64,000 nt of DNA from Paracoccus sediminis (GCF_900188295.1 NZ_FZNM01000006.1:1-64000); one strand, 5' to 3'; shown: positions 26,631 through 40,701, counted from the stretch's first letter. Program-made: numbers and translations. The notes: a model not told the origin generated them from the letters alone.

Positions 26631-27071
26631 TCACCGTTCCACCGTGAAGGCGCCCGTCGCGGCGGCGACCGGGTTGCCCTCGTCCTCGTCCAGGGCCACG
26701 GCACGGACAAAGGCCACCGTCCGCGTCAGGTGATAGCATTCGGCCCGCGCGGTGATCCGCTGCCCCCTGGTCGCCGACCGCATGTAATCGATGCGCAGGT
26801 CGATGGTCGCCGTCGATCCCGGCCCGGACGGATGCGACATCACGGCGGCGCCGCAGCATGTGTCCATCAGCGCCGACACCACACCGCCATGCACAACGCC
26901 GCTGCGCGGATCACCCACCAGATGTTCGGCCCACGGCATGCTGATCGTGGCGGCGCCCGCGCCAAGCGCATCGACCCGCATTCCCAAGGCGCGGGCATGG
27001 GGGATCGCCTCGATGAACTGCTGTGCGATTCGGGTCTGGTCGCTGTCCGCCATGCCTGTGTCTTCGGCCAT
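26631..27071 (-). CDS. Hotdog-fold thioesterase (PaaI-like), copy 2
   Basis: A 146-residue hotdog protein with the PaaI block GDPRSGVVHGGVVSALMDTCCGAAV, in which the HGG loop and the following Asp of the helix (catalytic base position) are present. It is likely an acyl-CoA thioesterase. The ATG at 27071 follows AAAGGAAAT; an upstream frame to 27191 is not conserved. It heads the two-gene unit and is divergent from the first MerR gene, sharing a 140-bp spacer. Confidence 0.8.
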   Translation of the reverse strand: MAEDTGMADSDQTRIAQQFIEAIPHARALGMRVDALGAGAATISMPWAEHLVGDPRSGVVHGGVVSALMDTCCGAAVMSHPSGPGSTATIDLRIDYMRSATRGQRITARAECYHLTRTVAFVRAVALDEDEGNPVAAATGAFTVER

Positions 27072-27211
27072 CGCTGATTTCCTTTCGTGTCCGCGCCACG
27101 CTAGCCGCGCCGGGCGCATCGGCTCAAGCCCTGTCCGGCACCGTCGTTGCGCCGGTTGAGATGCGAGGGGCGAACGGCTAGCCTTTGACACGTCACGAAC
27201 AGGAGGGGCAA

Positions 27212-27592
27212 ATGCCGGGCGAACAGATGGTCAGCTTCAAGGACATGTGCGCGCGCTTCGACGTCACGCCCCGGACGTTGCGCTATTACGAATATATCGA
27301 ACTTCTGAACCCCCGCAAGGAAGGCCGCTCACGCTTTTACGGCCCGCGGGAAATCGCCCGCATGACGCTGATCCTGCGCGGCCGCCGCTTCGGCTTCTCG
27401 CTGGAAGACATCCGGCAATGGCTTTTGATCTATGAACAGAAGGGGTCGCGCGAGCAGTATCAGGTCTGGCTGGATCTGGCGGACCGGCAGCTGTCGGTTC
27501 TGGACACCCAGATCGCCGATCTGCGCGCCGCGCGCGCCGATCTGGAGGCCCTGCGCGCCACGGCTGCCCGCGAATTGAGCGAGATGGGTTGA
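27212..27592 (+). CDS. MerR-family regulator, LiuR-like, copy 1
   Basis: A 126-residue MerR regulator. The helix-turn-helix with wings spans residues 8-75 (FDVTPRTLRYYEYIELLNP and RMTLILRGRRFGFSLEDIRQ), followed by a coiled-coil dimer helix. The sequence pattern resembles LiuR, which controls branched-chain amino acid and fatty acid degradation in proteobacteria. AGGAGGGG precedes the ATG at 27212. It is a paralogue of the next gene. No metal-binding cysteines typical of MerR metal sensors are seen. Confidence 0.8.
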   Translation: MPGEQMVSFKDMCARFDVTPRTLRYYEYIELLNPRKEGRSRFYGPREIARMTLILRGRRFGFSLEDIRQWLLIYEQKGSREQYQVWLDLADRQLSVLDTQIADLRAARADLEALRATAARELSEMG

Positions 27593-27640
27593 CCAAGCGT
27601 CACGCCTGTCCTTCACTCCGCCTGTGACGTGGCGTCCCGC

Positions 27641-27655
27641 TTACGTTCACGTCAA
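27641..27655. promoter_or_regulatory. Candidate LiuR-type operator
   Basis: TTACGTTCACGTCAA lies in the 122-bp gap between the two MerR genes. It has the ACGT-N2-ACGT core that I recall from the LiuR operator consensus. A TATATC at 27664-27669 could be the -10 box of the downstream operon. The match is by eye and needs testing. Confidence 0.4.
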
Positions 27656-27714
27656 CTTGCCGCTATATCCGTGGGCAAGGACGGCAGCCGGTGAATGAGG
27701 AGGAACCGCGATCC

Positions 27715-28122
27715 ATGTCCGACGAGCTGATGACGATTCGCCACATGTGCGATGCTTTCGGCGTAACCCCTCGCACGTTGCGTTTCTACGAGGCCCGCGA
27801 ACTGATTTTTCCCGAACGCCGGGGGCAGCACCGCCTGTACGATCGCCGCGACAGGGCGCGCCTGACGCTGATCCTGCGCGGCAAGCGGTTCGGCTTCAGC
27901 CTCGAGGAAATCCGCCAGCTTCTCGAACTTTACGAGCCGGGCGGCACCAACAGCGCGCAGATCGCCGCGACCATCGGGGTCGGGCGTCAGCGCCTTGCGG
28001 ACATGGAACGCCAGTATGCTGAACTGAGCGAGGCGATCGTCGAACTCAAGTCCCAGCTTTCCGATGCAGAATCCCGGCTTGCCGCCGCGTCCCGAAACAC
28101 GTCCACAGGATTCACGCCATGA
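27715..28122 (+). CDS. MerR-family regulator, LiuR-like, copy 2
   Basis: A 135-residue MerR regulator closer to LiuR than copy 1: [45 protein letters not shown] and [17 protein letters not shown], then a dimerisation helix ending in a serine-rich tail. GGAGG lies upstream of the ATG at 27715. Its stop overlaps the acyl-CoA dehydrogenase start as ATGA, so the regulator is translated together with the first enzyme of the beta-oxidation operon and likely controls it. Confidence 0.82.
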   Translation: MSDELMTIRHMCDAFGVTPRTLRFYEARELIFPERRGQHRLYDRRDRARLTLILRGKRFGFSLEEIRQLLELYEPGGTNSAQIAATIGVGRQRLADMERQYAELSEAIVELKSQLSDAESRLAAASRNTSTGFTP

Positions 28123-29891
28123 CGATCTACAATCCGCCTGTCCGCGACATGCAGTTTGCCTTGCATGACGTGCTGAAACTGTCCCGGTCCGGGCTGCCCG
28201 GCCATGAAGACCTGGATCCCGATTTCACCGAGGCGATCCTGGACGCCGCGGGCAAGCTGGCGGTCGAGGTTCTGGCGCCGCTGAACGCCGTAGGCGACCG
28301 GCAGGGCTGCCGTCTGGAAAACGGCGTGGTCCGCACGCCGGACGGTTTCGACAAGGCCTTCCGGGCCATGAAGGACGGCGGCTGGACGGCGCTGGATTGC
28401 GACCCGGAATACGGCGGCCAGGGGATGCCCTATGTGATGGGTGTCGCCACGGGCGAGATCTTCGTCAGCGCGAACATGGCCTTCAACATGTATCAGGGCC
28501 TGACCCACGGCGCCTATTCGGCGATCCACGCCCACGGGACGGACGCCCAGAAGCAGACCTATCTGCCGAAAATGGTCAGTTGCGATTGGACTGGCACAAT
28601 GAACCTGACCGAACCGCATTGCGGCACCGATCTGGGTCTGCTGCGCACCAAGGCCGAACCCCAGGACGACGGCAGCTACCGGATCACGGGCCAGAAGATC
28701 TTCATTTCCGCCGGGGATCACGATCTGGCGGAAAACGTCATCCACCTGGTGCTGGCCAAGGCGCCCGGCGGGGGCGAGGGAACCAAGGGCATCAGCCTGT
28801 TCATCGTGCCGAAATTCCTGGTCAACGCGGATGGATCCCTGGGCGAACGCAACGGCGTGTCGGTCGGCGCGTTGGAACACAAGATGGGCATCCACGGCAA
28901 TTCCACCTGCGTCATGAACTATGACGGCGCGCGGGGCTGGCTGCTGGGCGACCTGCACAAGGGCATGCGGGCCATGTTCACGATGATGAACGAGGCGCGT
29001 TTGGGCGTGGGCCTGCAAGGCTATGCCTGCGCGGTTCCGGCCTATCAGAACGCCGTCGCCTATGCCAAGGATCGTGTGCAGGGCCGCGCAGTGACGGGTG
29101 CCGCGAATCCCCAAGGGGCGGCCGACCCGCTGATCGTGCATCCCGACATCCGCCGCAGCCTGATGGACCAGAAGTCCTTTCTGGAAGGCGCCCGGATGCT
29201 GACCCTGTGGGGCGCGCACATGATCGACAAGGGCCACAACGGCGACGCCGATGCCGAGGGCCTCGTGTCGCTGCTGACGCCCGTCATCAAGGGCTTTCTG
29301 ACCGACAAGGGGTTCGAAACGACGGTGCTGGCCCAGCAGGTCTTCGGCGGCCACGGCTATATCGAGGAATGGGGCATGTCGCAGTTCGTCCGCGATGCCC
29401 GCATCACCATGATCTATGAAGGCGCCAACGGGGTGCAGGCCCTGGATCTGGTCGGCCGCAAGCTGGCCCAGGACGGCGGCAGGCATGTCGTGGCCTTCTT
29501 CGATATGGTGAAATCCTTCTGCAAGGAACACGGAGATAGCGCGATCACCGACGATTTCATCTCGCCCTTGAAAGCCGCGTCGAAGGATCTGCAGACCGCT
29601 GCCATGTTCTTCATGGAACGGGGCATGAAGAATCCCGACGACGCGCTCTCGGGCAGCTATGATTTCATGCATCTGTTCGGTCATGTCGCGCTGGGCTTCA
29701 TGTGGGCGCAGATGGCGGTGGCGGCACGGACGGCCCTGGACGCCGGCACGGGCGACGCCGCGTTCCTGAAAACCAAGCTGGCGACCGGACGCTATTACAT
29801 GAAGCGGCAGCTGCCGATGACGGGGACGCATCTGGCGCGCATCCAGTCGGGCGCCGCGCCGGTCATGGAGCTGGAGGCGGAGGCGTTCTGA
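28119..29891 (+). CDS. Acyl-CoA dehydrogenase, long DmdC-like type
   Basis: A 590-residue flavin acyl-CoA dehydrogenase, longer than the usual 380 residues and with a C-terminal extension like DmdC and related enzymes. FAD-contact blocks [12 protein letters not shown] and [11 protein letters not shown], and the [18 protein letters not shown] block with its catalytic glutamate are present. It oxidises an acyl-CoA to the 2-enoyl-CoA in the first step of beta-oxidation. DmdC homologues act on methylmercaptopropionyl-CoA, but nothing here confirms that substrate. It is the first enzyme gene of the operon. Confidence 0.85.
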   Translation: MTIYNPPVRDMQFALHDVLKLSRSGLPGHEDLDPDFTEAILDAAGKLAVEVLAPLNAVGDRQGCRLENGVVRTPDGFDKAFRAMKDGGWTALDCDPEYGGQGMPYVMGVATGEIFVSANMAFNMYQGLTHGAYSAIHAHGTDAQKQTYLPKMVSCDWTGTMNLTEPHCGTDLGLLRTKAEPQDDGSYRITGQKIFISAGDHDLAENVIHLVLAKAPGGGEGTKGISLFIVPKFLVNADGSLGERNGVSVGALEHKMGIHGNSTCVMNYDGARGWLLGDLHKGMRAMFTMMNEARLGVGLQGYACAVPAYQNAVAYAKDRVQGRAVTGAANPQGAADPLIVHPDIRRSLMDQKSFLEGARMLTLWGAHMIDKGHNGDADAEGLVSLLTPVIKGFLTDKGFETTVLAQQVFGGHGYIEEWGMSQFVRDARITMIYEGANGVQALDLVGRKLAQDGGRHVVAFFDMVKSFCKEHGDSAITDDFISPLKAASKDLQTAAMFFMERGMKNPDDALSGSYDFMHLFGHVALGFMWAQMAVAARTALDAGTGDAAFLKTKLATGRYYMKRQLPMTGTHLARIQSGAAPVMELEAEAF

Positions 29892-29922
29892 ACAGGCCAT
29901 GGCGCCTGCGTCACGGGCAAAA

Positions 29923-29955
29923 GCCTCCGGCGGGGATATTTGAGTGAAGAAGACG
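29923..29955 (+). repeat. Rhodobacterales-type intergenic repeat, copy A
   Basis: GCCTCCGGCGGGGATATTT followed by GAGTGAAGAAGACG. The core GGGATATTT plus GTGAAGAAGA recurs in inverse orientation at 30095-30131. I recall similar GGATATTT...GAAGAAG segments at gene ends in Rhodobacteraceae genomes. Confidence 0.5.
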
Positions 29956-30094
29956 CGGCATTTCCGACCTGCACACGGCCATCGGCATCAAACTCGCAGG
30001 CCGGAAACGTCTCCTTCAGCGGTCATCGGCTTCCCAGCCTGTACCGCATGATGGAGGCTAGATGGGGAAGGTTGAAGAAGGGTTAACCCCGCCC

Positions 30095-30131
30095 CTTCTT
30101 CTTCACGAAAATATCCCGCGGGGGTCCGGGG
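30095..30131 (-). repeat. Rhodobacterales-type intergenic repeat, copy B (inverted)
   Basis: On the minus strand it reads GCCCCCGGACCCCCGCGGG then ATATTTTCGTGAAGAAGAAG. It is inverted relative to copy A, about 140 bp away. A GC-rich hairpin with a GCGAA/TTCGC loop overlaps its GC-rich end. Confidence 0.5.
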
Positions 30132-30162
30132 GCGCGAAGCCCCCGGTGGTTGGAGGATCATG

Positions 30163-30804
30163 ATGACGGCGCAGCTATGGTGTTTCGGCGAATCGGGCAA
30201 TGCCTACAAGGCGGCGCTGACCATGGAACTGGCGGGCTATGACTGGACGCCGGTGTATGTCGATTTCTTCAATGGAGAGGCGCGCGGTTCCGCCTTTCGC
30301 GCCCTCAATCCGATGGGCGAGGTGCCGGTCCTTCGCGACGGCGATCTGATCCTTTCCCAATCCGGCGTGATTCAACTGCACATCGCCGAACGCACCGGCA
30401 GGTTCCTGGGCTCGGACCGCAACGAAACCCTCCGCTGGCTGATGTTCGACAATCACAAGCTGTCGGGCCAGGCCGGTCCGGCGCGGTTCCTGCTGAACTT
30501 CCTGCCTGCCGACAAGCGCCCGACGGGCGCGGCGGAATACCTGCAAGGTCGGCTCAAGGCCGCCTACAAGGTTCTGGACGATCATCTGTCCACCCGCGAC
30601 TGGGTGGCCGACAGCACCCCCACCATCGCCGACTTCGCCTGCTGCGGATACCTGTTCTATCCCGAACCCTTCGGCTTCGACCGCAAGGACTGGCCCCATA
30701 TCGACCGCTGGCTGGATGCGATCAGCGCCCTGCCCGGCTGGAAACACCCCTATGACCTGATGCCCGGCAACCCGTCCGACCGGGCGCCCAAGGAGGACCA
30801 ATGA
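30163..30804 (+). CDS. Glutathione S-transferase family protein
   Basis: A 213-residue GST. The thioredoxin-like N-domain (LWCFGESGNAYKAALTMEL, then NPMGEVPVLRDGD with the cis-proline and QSGVIQLHIAE) is followed by a helical C-domain containing the STPTIADFACCGYLF block with the conserved Asp of the N-capping box. It binds glutathione in the cytoplasm. Two adjacent ATGs exist (30160, 30163); GGAGG is better spaced from 30163. It overlaps the thiolase start (ATGA), so it is part of the beta-oxidation operon. Role in this pathway unknown. Confidence 0.8.
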   Translation: MTAQLWCFGESGNAYKAALTMELAGYDWTPVYVDFFNGEARGSAFRALNPMGEVPVLRDGDLILSQSGVIQLHIAERTGRFLGSDRNETLRWLMFDNHKLSGQAGPARFLLNFLPADKRPTGAAEYLQGRLKAAYKVLDDHLSTRDWVADSTPTIADFACCGYLFYPEPFGFDRKDWPHIDRWLDAISALPGWKHPYDLMPGNPSDRAPKEDQ

Positions 30805-32012
30805 CCGACGCCTATATCTATGACGCCACCCGCACCCCGCGCGGCAAGGGCCGCCCCGACGGCAGCCTGCACGAAGTGACCTCGCTGGCGCTGTCCGCCC
30901 GGCTGCTGAACGCCCTCAAGGACCGCAACAACCTGCAAGGCCACGCGGTCGAGGATGTGATCTGGGGCAATGTCACCCAGGTCAAGGAACAGGGCGGCTG
31001 TCTGGCGCGGTCGGCCGTGCTGGCATCCGATCTTGACGAACGCATTCCCGGCCTGTCGATCAACCGCTTCTGCGCCAGCGGAATGGAGGCCGTGAATCTT
31101 GCCGCCAACCAGGTCAAGGGCGGCGCGGGCCAAGCCTATATCGCCGGCGGGGTCGAGATGATGGGCCGGGTCGCCATGGGCAGCGACGGGGCGGCCATCG
31201 CCGTCGATCCGTCCCTGGCGATGAAGACCTATTTCGTCCCCCAGGGCATCAGCGCCGACATCATCGCCACCGAATACGGATTCACGCGCGAGGAGGCGGA
31301 CCGACTGGCTGTCGAAAGCCAGCGTCGCGCGGCGCAGGCCTGGGACGAGGGGCGGTTCGCCAAGTCCATCGTGCCGGTCCTGGACCAGAACGGCCTGACC
31401 ATTCTGGACCGCGACGAATACATGCGCCCCGGTACCAGCATGGCGGATCTGGCCAAGCTCAAGCCCGCCTTCAAGGACATGGGCGAGGTGATGCCCGGCT
31501 TCGACAAGATCGCGATGCTGAAATATCCGCATCTGGACCGGATCGACCACATCCACCATGCGGGCAATTCCAGCGGCATCGTGGACGGCGCGGCGGCGGT
31601 GCTGATCGGAAACGAGGAATTCGGCAAGGCCCACGGGTTGAAACCCCGCGCCCGCATCCGCGCCACCGCCAAGATCGGCACCGATCCCACCATCATGCTG
31701 ACCGGCCCGGTCCCCGTGACCGAGAAGATCCTGGCCGACAGCGGCATGTCCATCGGCGACATCGACTTGTTCGAGGTGAACGAGGCATTTGCCGCCGTGG
31801 TTCTGCGCTTCATGCAGGCGTTCCAGGTCGATCCCGGCAAGGTGAACGTCAACGGCGGCGCCATGGCCTTGGGCCACCCCCTGGGCGCAACCGGCGCCAT
31901 CATCATCGGCACGCTGCTGGACGAGCTGGAACGGCAGGACAAGAACGTCGGCCTTGCCACCCTGTGCATCGCCTCCGGCATGGGTGCCGCCACCATCATC
32001 GAGCGGGTGTGA
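30801..32012 (+). CDS. Acetyl-CoA C-acyltransferase (3-ketoacyl-CoA thiolase)
   Basis: A 403-residue thiolase that cleaves 3-ketoacyl-CoA with CoA. The nucleophile Cys91 is in NRFCASGMEAV, the catalytic His in GGAMALGHPLGATGA, and the second Cys in TLCIASGMGAA. It resembles the FadA/FadI enzymes of the beta-oxidation complex. It overlaps the GST gene by four bases and shares TGATG with the cupin gene. Confidence 0.9.
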   Translation: MTDAYIYDATRTPRGKGRPDGSLHEVTSLALSARLLNALKDRNNLQGHAVEDVIWGNVTQVKEQGGCLARSAVLASDLDERIPGLSINRFCASGMEAVNLAANQVKGGAGQAYIAGGVEMMGRVAMGSDGAAIAVDPSLAMKTYFVPQGISADIIATEYGFTREEADRLAVESQRRAAQAWDEGRFAKSIVPVLDQNGLTILDRDEYMRPGTSMADLAKLKPAFKDMGEVMPGFDKIAMLKYPHLDRIDHIHHAGNSSGIVDGAAAVLIGNEEFGKAHGLKPRARIRATAKIGTDPTIMLTGPVPVTEKILADSGMSIGDIDLFEVNEAFAAVVLRFMQAFQVDPGKVNVNGGAMALGHPLGATGAIIIGTLLDELERQDKNVGLATLCIASGMGAATIIERV

Positions 32013-32479
32013 TGATCCTGCGCAAGGACAGCGTGCCCGTGACCGAAGGGGTCTCGGGCTATCCCGATCCCTGCAACCTGGGGCGCGGGTTCCTGTCCTA
32101 TCAGCATCTGACCGAGGCCGGGGGACTGACGCAGTTCGGCATCGCCCTGGAAACCTTGCATCCTGGCAGACAATCCAGCCAGCCTCATTGGGAGCAACAC
32201 GAGGACGAGTTCCTGTATATGCTGGAGGGCGAACTGACGGTGATCGAGGACGGCGTGCCGACGATCATCCATCCCGGCGATGCCTGCTGCTGGAAGGCGG
32301 GCACGCCGGTCGGACATACGCTGAAGAACCATACCGACGCGCCTGCGGTCTATCTGATCGCGGGCAGCCGCAACCCCCACAACATCACGCATTATCCGGG
32401 TCTCGACATGCTGGCGACGCCCATGGGGTACACGCATCTGGACGGTACCCCCTACCCGACCAAGGGAGAGAACGAATGA
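32012..32479 (+). CDS. Cupin-domain protein
   Basis: A 155-residue single-cupin protein. Motif 1 is SSQPHWEQHEDEFLYMLEGE, with two His and a Glu as likely metal ligands, and motif 2 is near HPGDACCWKAGTPVGHTLKN. The ATG at 32012 shares a base with the thiolase stop, and its own stop overlaps the FadJ start, so it is embedded in the operon with no gaps. The substrate is unknown; its metal site could serve an isomerase, dioxygenase or sugar-binding role. Confidence 0.75.
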   Translation: MILRKDSVPVTEGVSGYPDPCNLGRGFLSYQHLTEAGGLTQFGIALETLHPGRQSSQPHWEQHEDEFLYMLEGELTVIEDGVPTIIHPGDACCWKAGTPVGHTLKNHTDAPAVYLIAGSRNPHNITHYPGLDMLATPMGYTHLDGTPYPTKGENE

Positions 32480-34659
32480 CCGATTTCACCATGCAGAAGG
32501 ACGCCGACGGCGTTGCCGTCATTACCTGGGACGTGCCGGGCAAGTCGATGAACGTGCTGTCGCTGGACGGCGCAGGCGAACTGAACGCGCTGATCGACGA
32601 CGCCCTGGCGGACGATGCCGTCAAGGGGATCGTCATCACCAGCGGGAAAAAGGATTTCGCCGCCGGGATGGACCTGAACGTCATCGCCGAGATGAAAGAA
32701 GGCGGCGCGCAGCAGGTCTTTGACGGGATCATGTCGCTGCACCATGTCCTGCGCAAGATCGAACGGGCGGGCATGGACCCCAAGACGCTCAAGGGCGGCA
32801 AGCCCATCGCGGCCGCCCTGCCCGGCACCGCGCTGGGGATCGGGCTGGAACTGCCGCTGGCGACGCACCGCATCTTTGCCGCCGACAACGCCCGCGCCAA
32901 GATCGGCCTGCCCGAGATCATGGTCGGCATCTTCCCCGGCGGCGGCGGCACCATCCGTCTGTCGCGCAAGCTGGGGGCCATGGCCGCCGCGCCCTATCTG
33001 CTGGAAGGCAAGCTGTCGGACCCCAAGAAAGCCAAGGCCGCCGGGCTGATCGACGAAGTGGTGGCTGACCCGCTGGCCGCCGCCCGCGCATGGGTGCTGA
33101 GCGCGACCGACGCCGATCTGGTCAAGCCTTGGGATGCCAAGGGCTACAAGATGCCGGGCGGAGAGCCGTATCATCCGGCGGGCTTCATGACCTTTGTCGG
33201 CGCGTCCGCCATGGTCAACGGCAAGACCATGGGCGTCTATCCGGCGGCCAAGGCGCTGCTGTCGGCGGTCTATGAAGGCGCGCAGGTGCCGTTCGATACC
33301 GCGCTGAGGATCGAGGCGCGGTGGTTCACCAATGTCCTGATGAACCCGTCCAGCACCGCGATGATCCGCAGCCTGTTCATCAACAAGGAGGCGCTGGAGA
33401 AAGGCGCCAACCGTCCCGAGGCGCCGGACCAGACGGTGAAGAAGGTAGGCATCCTCGGCGCCGGCATGATGGGCGCGGGCATCGCCCATGTCAGCGCCAT
33501 GGCAGGCATCCAGGTCGTGCTGATCGACGCGAATCAGGACAACGCCGACAAGGGCAAGGCCTATTCCGAAGGGTTGCTGGACAAGGCCATCAGCCGCAAG
33601 AAATCCACGCCCGAGAAGAAGGCCGAGGTGCTGGCCCGGATCACCGCCACCACGGATTACGCCGCGCTGCAAGGCTGCGACCTGATCGTGGAAGCCGTAT
33701 TCGAGGATCCGGCCATCAAGGCCGAGGTCACGAAAAAGGCCGAAGCCGTGATCCCGGCCGACGCGATCTTCGCCACCAACACCTCGACCCTGCCGATCGG
33801 CGACCTGGCAAAAGCCAGCGCGCGCCCCGAGCAGTTCATCGGCATCCACTTCTTCAGCCCCGTGGACAAGATGATGCTGGTCGAGATCATCAAGGGCCAG
33901 CAGACCGGCCCGGTGGCGGTCGCCAAAGCGCTGGATTTCGTGCGCCAGATCCGCAAGACGCCCATCGTGGTCAACGACGCGCGGTTCTTTTACGCCAATC
34001 GCTGCATCATCCCCTATATCAACGAGGGCATCCGCATGGTGGCCGAAGGGGTCAGCCCGGTTCTGGTCGAAAACGCCGCCAAGCTGATGGGGATGCCGCT
34101 GGGACCGCTGCAACTGGTCGATGAAACCAGCATCGACCTGGGCGTCAAGATCGCCAAGGCCACCCGCGCCGCGATGGGCGACGCCTATCCCGACGGCGCC
34201 GTGGACGAGGTGCTGTTCTGGATGGCCGACGAAGGCCGCCTGGGGCGCAAGTCGAGTGCCGGTTTCTATGCTTATGATGCTGACGGCAAGCGGCAGGGGC
34301 TGTGGGACGGTTTGGCCGCGCGTTACCCGCAGCCGGACGACCAGCCGGATCTGACCACCGTGCAGCATCGCCTGATGTTCGCCCAGACGCTGGAGGCCGT
34401 GCGCGCCCTGGAAGACGGCGTGCTGGAGGACATCCGCGAAGGCGATGTCGGCGCGATCCTGGGCTGGGGCTTTGCGCCTTGGTCGGGCGGGCCGTTCGCC
34501 TGGCTGGACATGCTGGGCGCAGCCCGCGCGGTCCAGATCTGCGACCGGTTGACGGCGGACCATGGCAACCGCTTCGCGGCCCCCAAACTGCTGCGCGACA
34601 TGGCGGACAGCGGGCAGGGCTTCTATGACCGCTTTGGCGGCGGGAAAAAGGCCGCATGA
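32476..34659 (+). CDS. fadJ: Multifunctional fatty-acid oxidation protein (enoyl-CoA hydratase/3-hydroxyacyl-CoA dehydrogenase)
   Basis: A 727-residue two-enzyme protein. The N-terminal crotonase part (about 1-290) has catalytic glutamates in GLELPLATH and GLPEIMVGIFPGGGG. The dehydrogenase part (about 320-720) has the NAD loop LGAGMMGAGIAHV and the catalytic His in GIHFFSPVDKMML. It hydrates enoyl-CoA and oxidises the product to 3-ketoacyl-CoA for the thiolase upstream. I use the ATG at 32476 (ATGA overlap with the cupin gene); an apparent start at 31954 lies inside it. A hairpin follows. Confidence 0.93.
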   Translation: MTDFTMQKDADGVAVITWDVPGKSMNVLSLDGAGELNALIDDALADDAVKGIVITSGKKDFAAGMDLNVIAEMKEGGAQQVFDGIMSLHHVLRKIERAGMDPKTLKGGKPIAAALPGTALGIGLELPLATHRIFAADNARAKIGLPEIMVGIFPGGGGTIRLSRKLGAMAAAPYLLEGKLSDPKKAKAAGLIDEVVADPLAAARAWVLSATDADLVKPWDAKGYKMPGGEPYHPAGFMTFVGASAMVNGKTMGVYPAAKALLSAVYEGAQVPFDTALRIEARWFTNVLMNPSSTAMIRSLFINKEALEKGANRPEAPDQTVKKVGILGAGMMGAGIAHVSAMAGIQVVLIDANQDNADKGKAYSEGLLDKAISRKKSTPEKKAEVLARITATTDYAALQGCDLIVEAVFEDPAIKAEVTKKAEAVIPADAIFATNTSTLPIGDLAKASARPEQFIGIHFFSPVDKMMLVEIIKGQQTGPVAVAKALDFVRQIRKTPIVVNDARFFYANRCIIPYINEGIRMVAEGVSPVLVENAAKLMGMPLGPLQLVDETSIDLGVKIAKATRAAMGDAYPDGAVDEVLFWMADEGRLGRKSSAGFYAYDADGKRQGLWDGLAARYPQPDDQPDLTTVQHRLMFAQTLEAVRALEDGVLEDIREGDVGAILGWGFAPWSGGPFAWLDMLGAARAVQICDRLTADHGNRFAAPKLLRDMADSGQGFYDRFGGGKKAA

Positions 34660-34670
34660 CGAACGGAAAA

Positions 34671-34694
34671 CGCCCCGGCTGAAAGGCCGGGGCG
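34671..34694. terminator. Hairpin after fadJ
   Basis: 9-bp arms CGCCCCGGC (34671-34679) and GCCGGGGCG (34686-34694) with a six-base loop, 11 bp after the fadJ stop and before the convergent mini-gene at 34726. There is no T-run right after it, so its strength is uncertain. Confidence 0.6.
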
Positions 34695-34725
34695 CGTCTG
34701 ACCTGCTCCTTGCATTTATTGTTGT

Positions 34726-34818
34726 TCAATCATCGTCCTCGTCATCGGCCAAGGCGGCGCCCGGCATGGCAAAGGTGGCGGCCGCCGCTAGGGCAGGCAG
34801 AAGGCGGCGTCGTGTCAT
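34726..34818 (-). CDS. 30-residue secreted acidic mini-peptide
   Basis: A small frame with ATG at 34818 encodes 30 residues: basic start MTRRR, a hydrophobic alanine-rich run and a signal-peptidase-like AALADD, leaving an acidic tail DDEDDD. GAAGGACC lies about nine bases upstream of the start. It may be a secreted acidic peptide or the remnant of a longer gene. No homologue is recognised. Support comes only from the ribosome site and the complete signal-peptide design. Confidence 0.45.
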   Translation of the reverse strand: MTRRRLLPALAAAATFAMPGAALADDEDDD

Positions 34819-34911
34819 GGCTGCGGTCCTTCATCTCTTGCAGGCCACTATGCCTGCGGAATGATGACGGATGAGGCGGAGGATTATTCCCGGCCGACCA
34901 AAAAAATCGCC

Positions 34912-38554
<3,643 letters not shown>

Positions 38555-38644
38555 TGAAATTGCGTGCAGCCGACCGGAAGGGCGCCCGATCCCCTTGCGG
38601 CGCCGTTGGTCCCGGCTATCCTGCGCCCAGCATCGAAAGGCGGC

Positions 38645-39331
38645 ATGTCGTTGTTGAGATTGGCAAGTTACAACCTGCACAAGTGTCGTGGCCTGACCGG
38701 TCCGCACGCGCCGGAACGCAACCTTGCCGTCATCAATGCGCTGAAGCCCGACATCATCGCCCTGCAAGAGGTCGATTTCCGCCTGGGCGCGCGCCCCGAG
38801 GCCCTGCCCCGCCGCCTGATCCGCGACGCGACCGGCCTTGTCCCGGCGGACATGACCACCACGGGCGAGAATTCGCTTGGCTGGCACGGGCAGACCATTC
38901 TGATGCGCCCCGATCTGGCCGATCAGGCCGTCTTGCGCCGCCTGCCCCTGCCGGGGCTGGAACCGCGCGGCGCGGTGGTCCTGCGCCTGCCGCGCCTGAC
39001 GGTGATCGGGGTGCATCTGGGCCTTGCGCGGTCGTCGCGCCGGGCGCAACTGGCGCGCATCACCGCGCAGGCCGCGCGGATCGCGGACGACAACATCGTC
39101 CTGATGGGCGATTTCAACGAATGGCACGACAGCCGGGGGCTGGAATCCCTGGCCGGGTTCCGGGTCATCGCCCCCGGCCCGTCCTATCCCGCGCCCCTGC
39201 CGCAGTTCCGGTTCGACCGCATCGCCATGTCCCAGCACCTGAAACTGCTCAAGCACGGCGTCTTCACCGGCGCCCAGGCGCGTGACGCATCCGACCACCT
39301 GCCGATCTGGGCCGAGATCGAGCAGCCCTGA
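38645..39331 (+). CDS. Endonuclease/exonuclease/phosphatase family protein
   Basis: A 228-residue EEP-superfamily phosphohydrolase. The start RLASYNLHKCRG, LQEVDFRL (metal Glu), GDFNEWHD and DASDHLPIWAEI blocks give the usual Mg2+-dependent phosphodiesterase fold. It has no signal peptide or membrane segment. Substrate may be DNA, an inositol phosphate or a lipid; this cannot be decided. The ATG at 38645 is the best family start and the frame to 38564 is non-conserved. It stands alone, 91 bp after selO. Confidence 0.8.
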   Translation: MSLLRLASYNLHKCRGLTGPHAPERNLAVINALKPDIIALQEVDFRLGARPEALPRRLIRDATGLVPADMTTTGENSLGWHGQTILMRPDLADQAVLRRLPLPGLEPRGAVVLRLPRLTVIGVHLGLARSSRRAQLARITAQAARIADDNIVLMGDFNEWHDSRGLESLAGFRVIAPGPSYPAPLPQFRFDRIAMSQHLKLLKHGVFTGAQARDASDHLPIWAEIEQP

Positions 39332-39369
39332 CATTTCCGTCTTCCGGCTTGCCCTTGCGGCAGGTATGA

Positions 39370-40674
<1,305 letters not shown>

Positions 40675-40701
40675 GGACAAGTCCCCATGCGGACCGTCCA
40701 T

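Larger units (their letters stand above)
29892..30162. other. Intergenic region with repeats and hairpins
   Basis: About 270 bp without a gene between the acyl-CoA dehydrogenase and the GST gene. It holds the inverted repeat pair at 29923-29955 and 30095-30131, a hairpin GAAGAAGGG/CCCTTCTTC (30074-30082 and 30093-30101) and a second one CCGGGGGC/GCCCCCGG (30126-30133 and 30139-30146). These could separate transcription of the first enzyme from the rest. No open frame is convincing. Confidence 0.5.
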
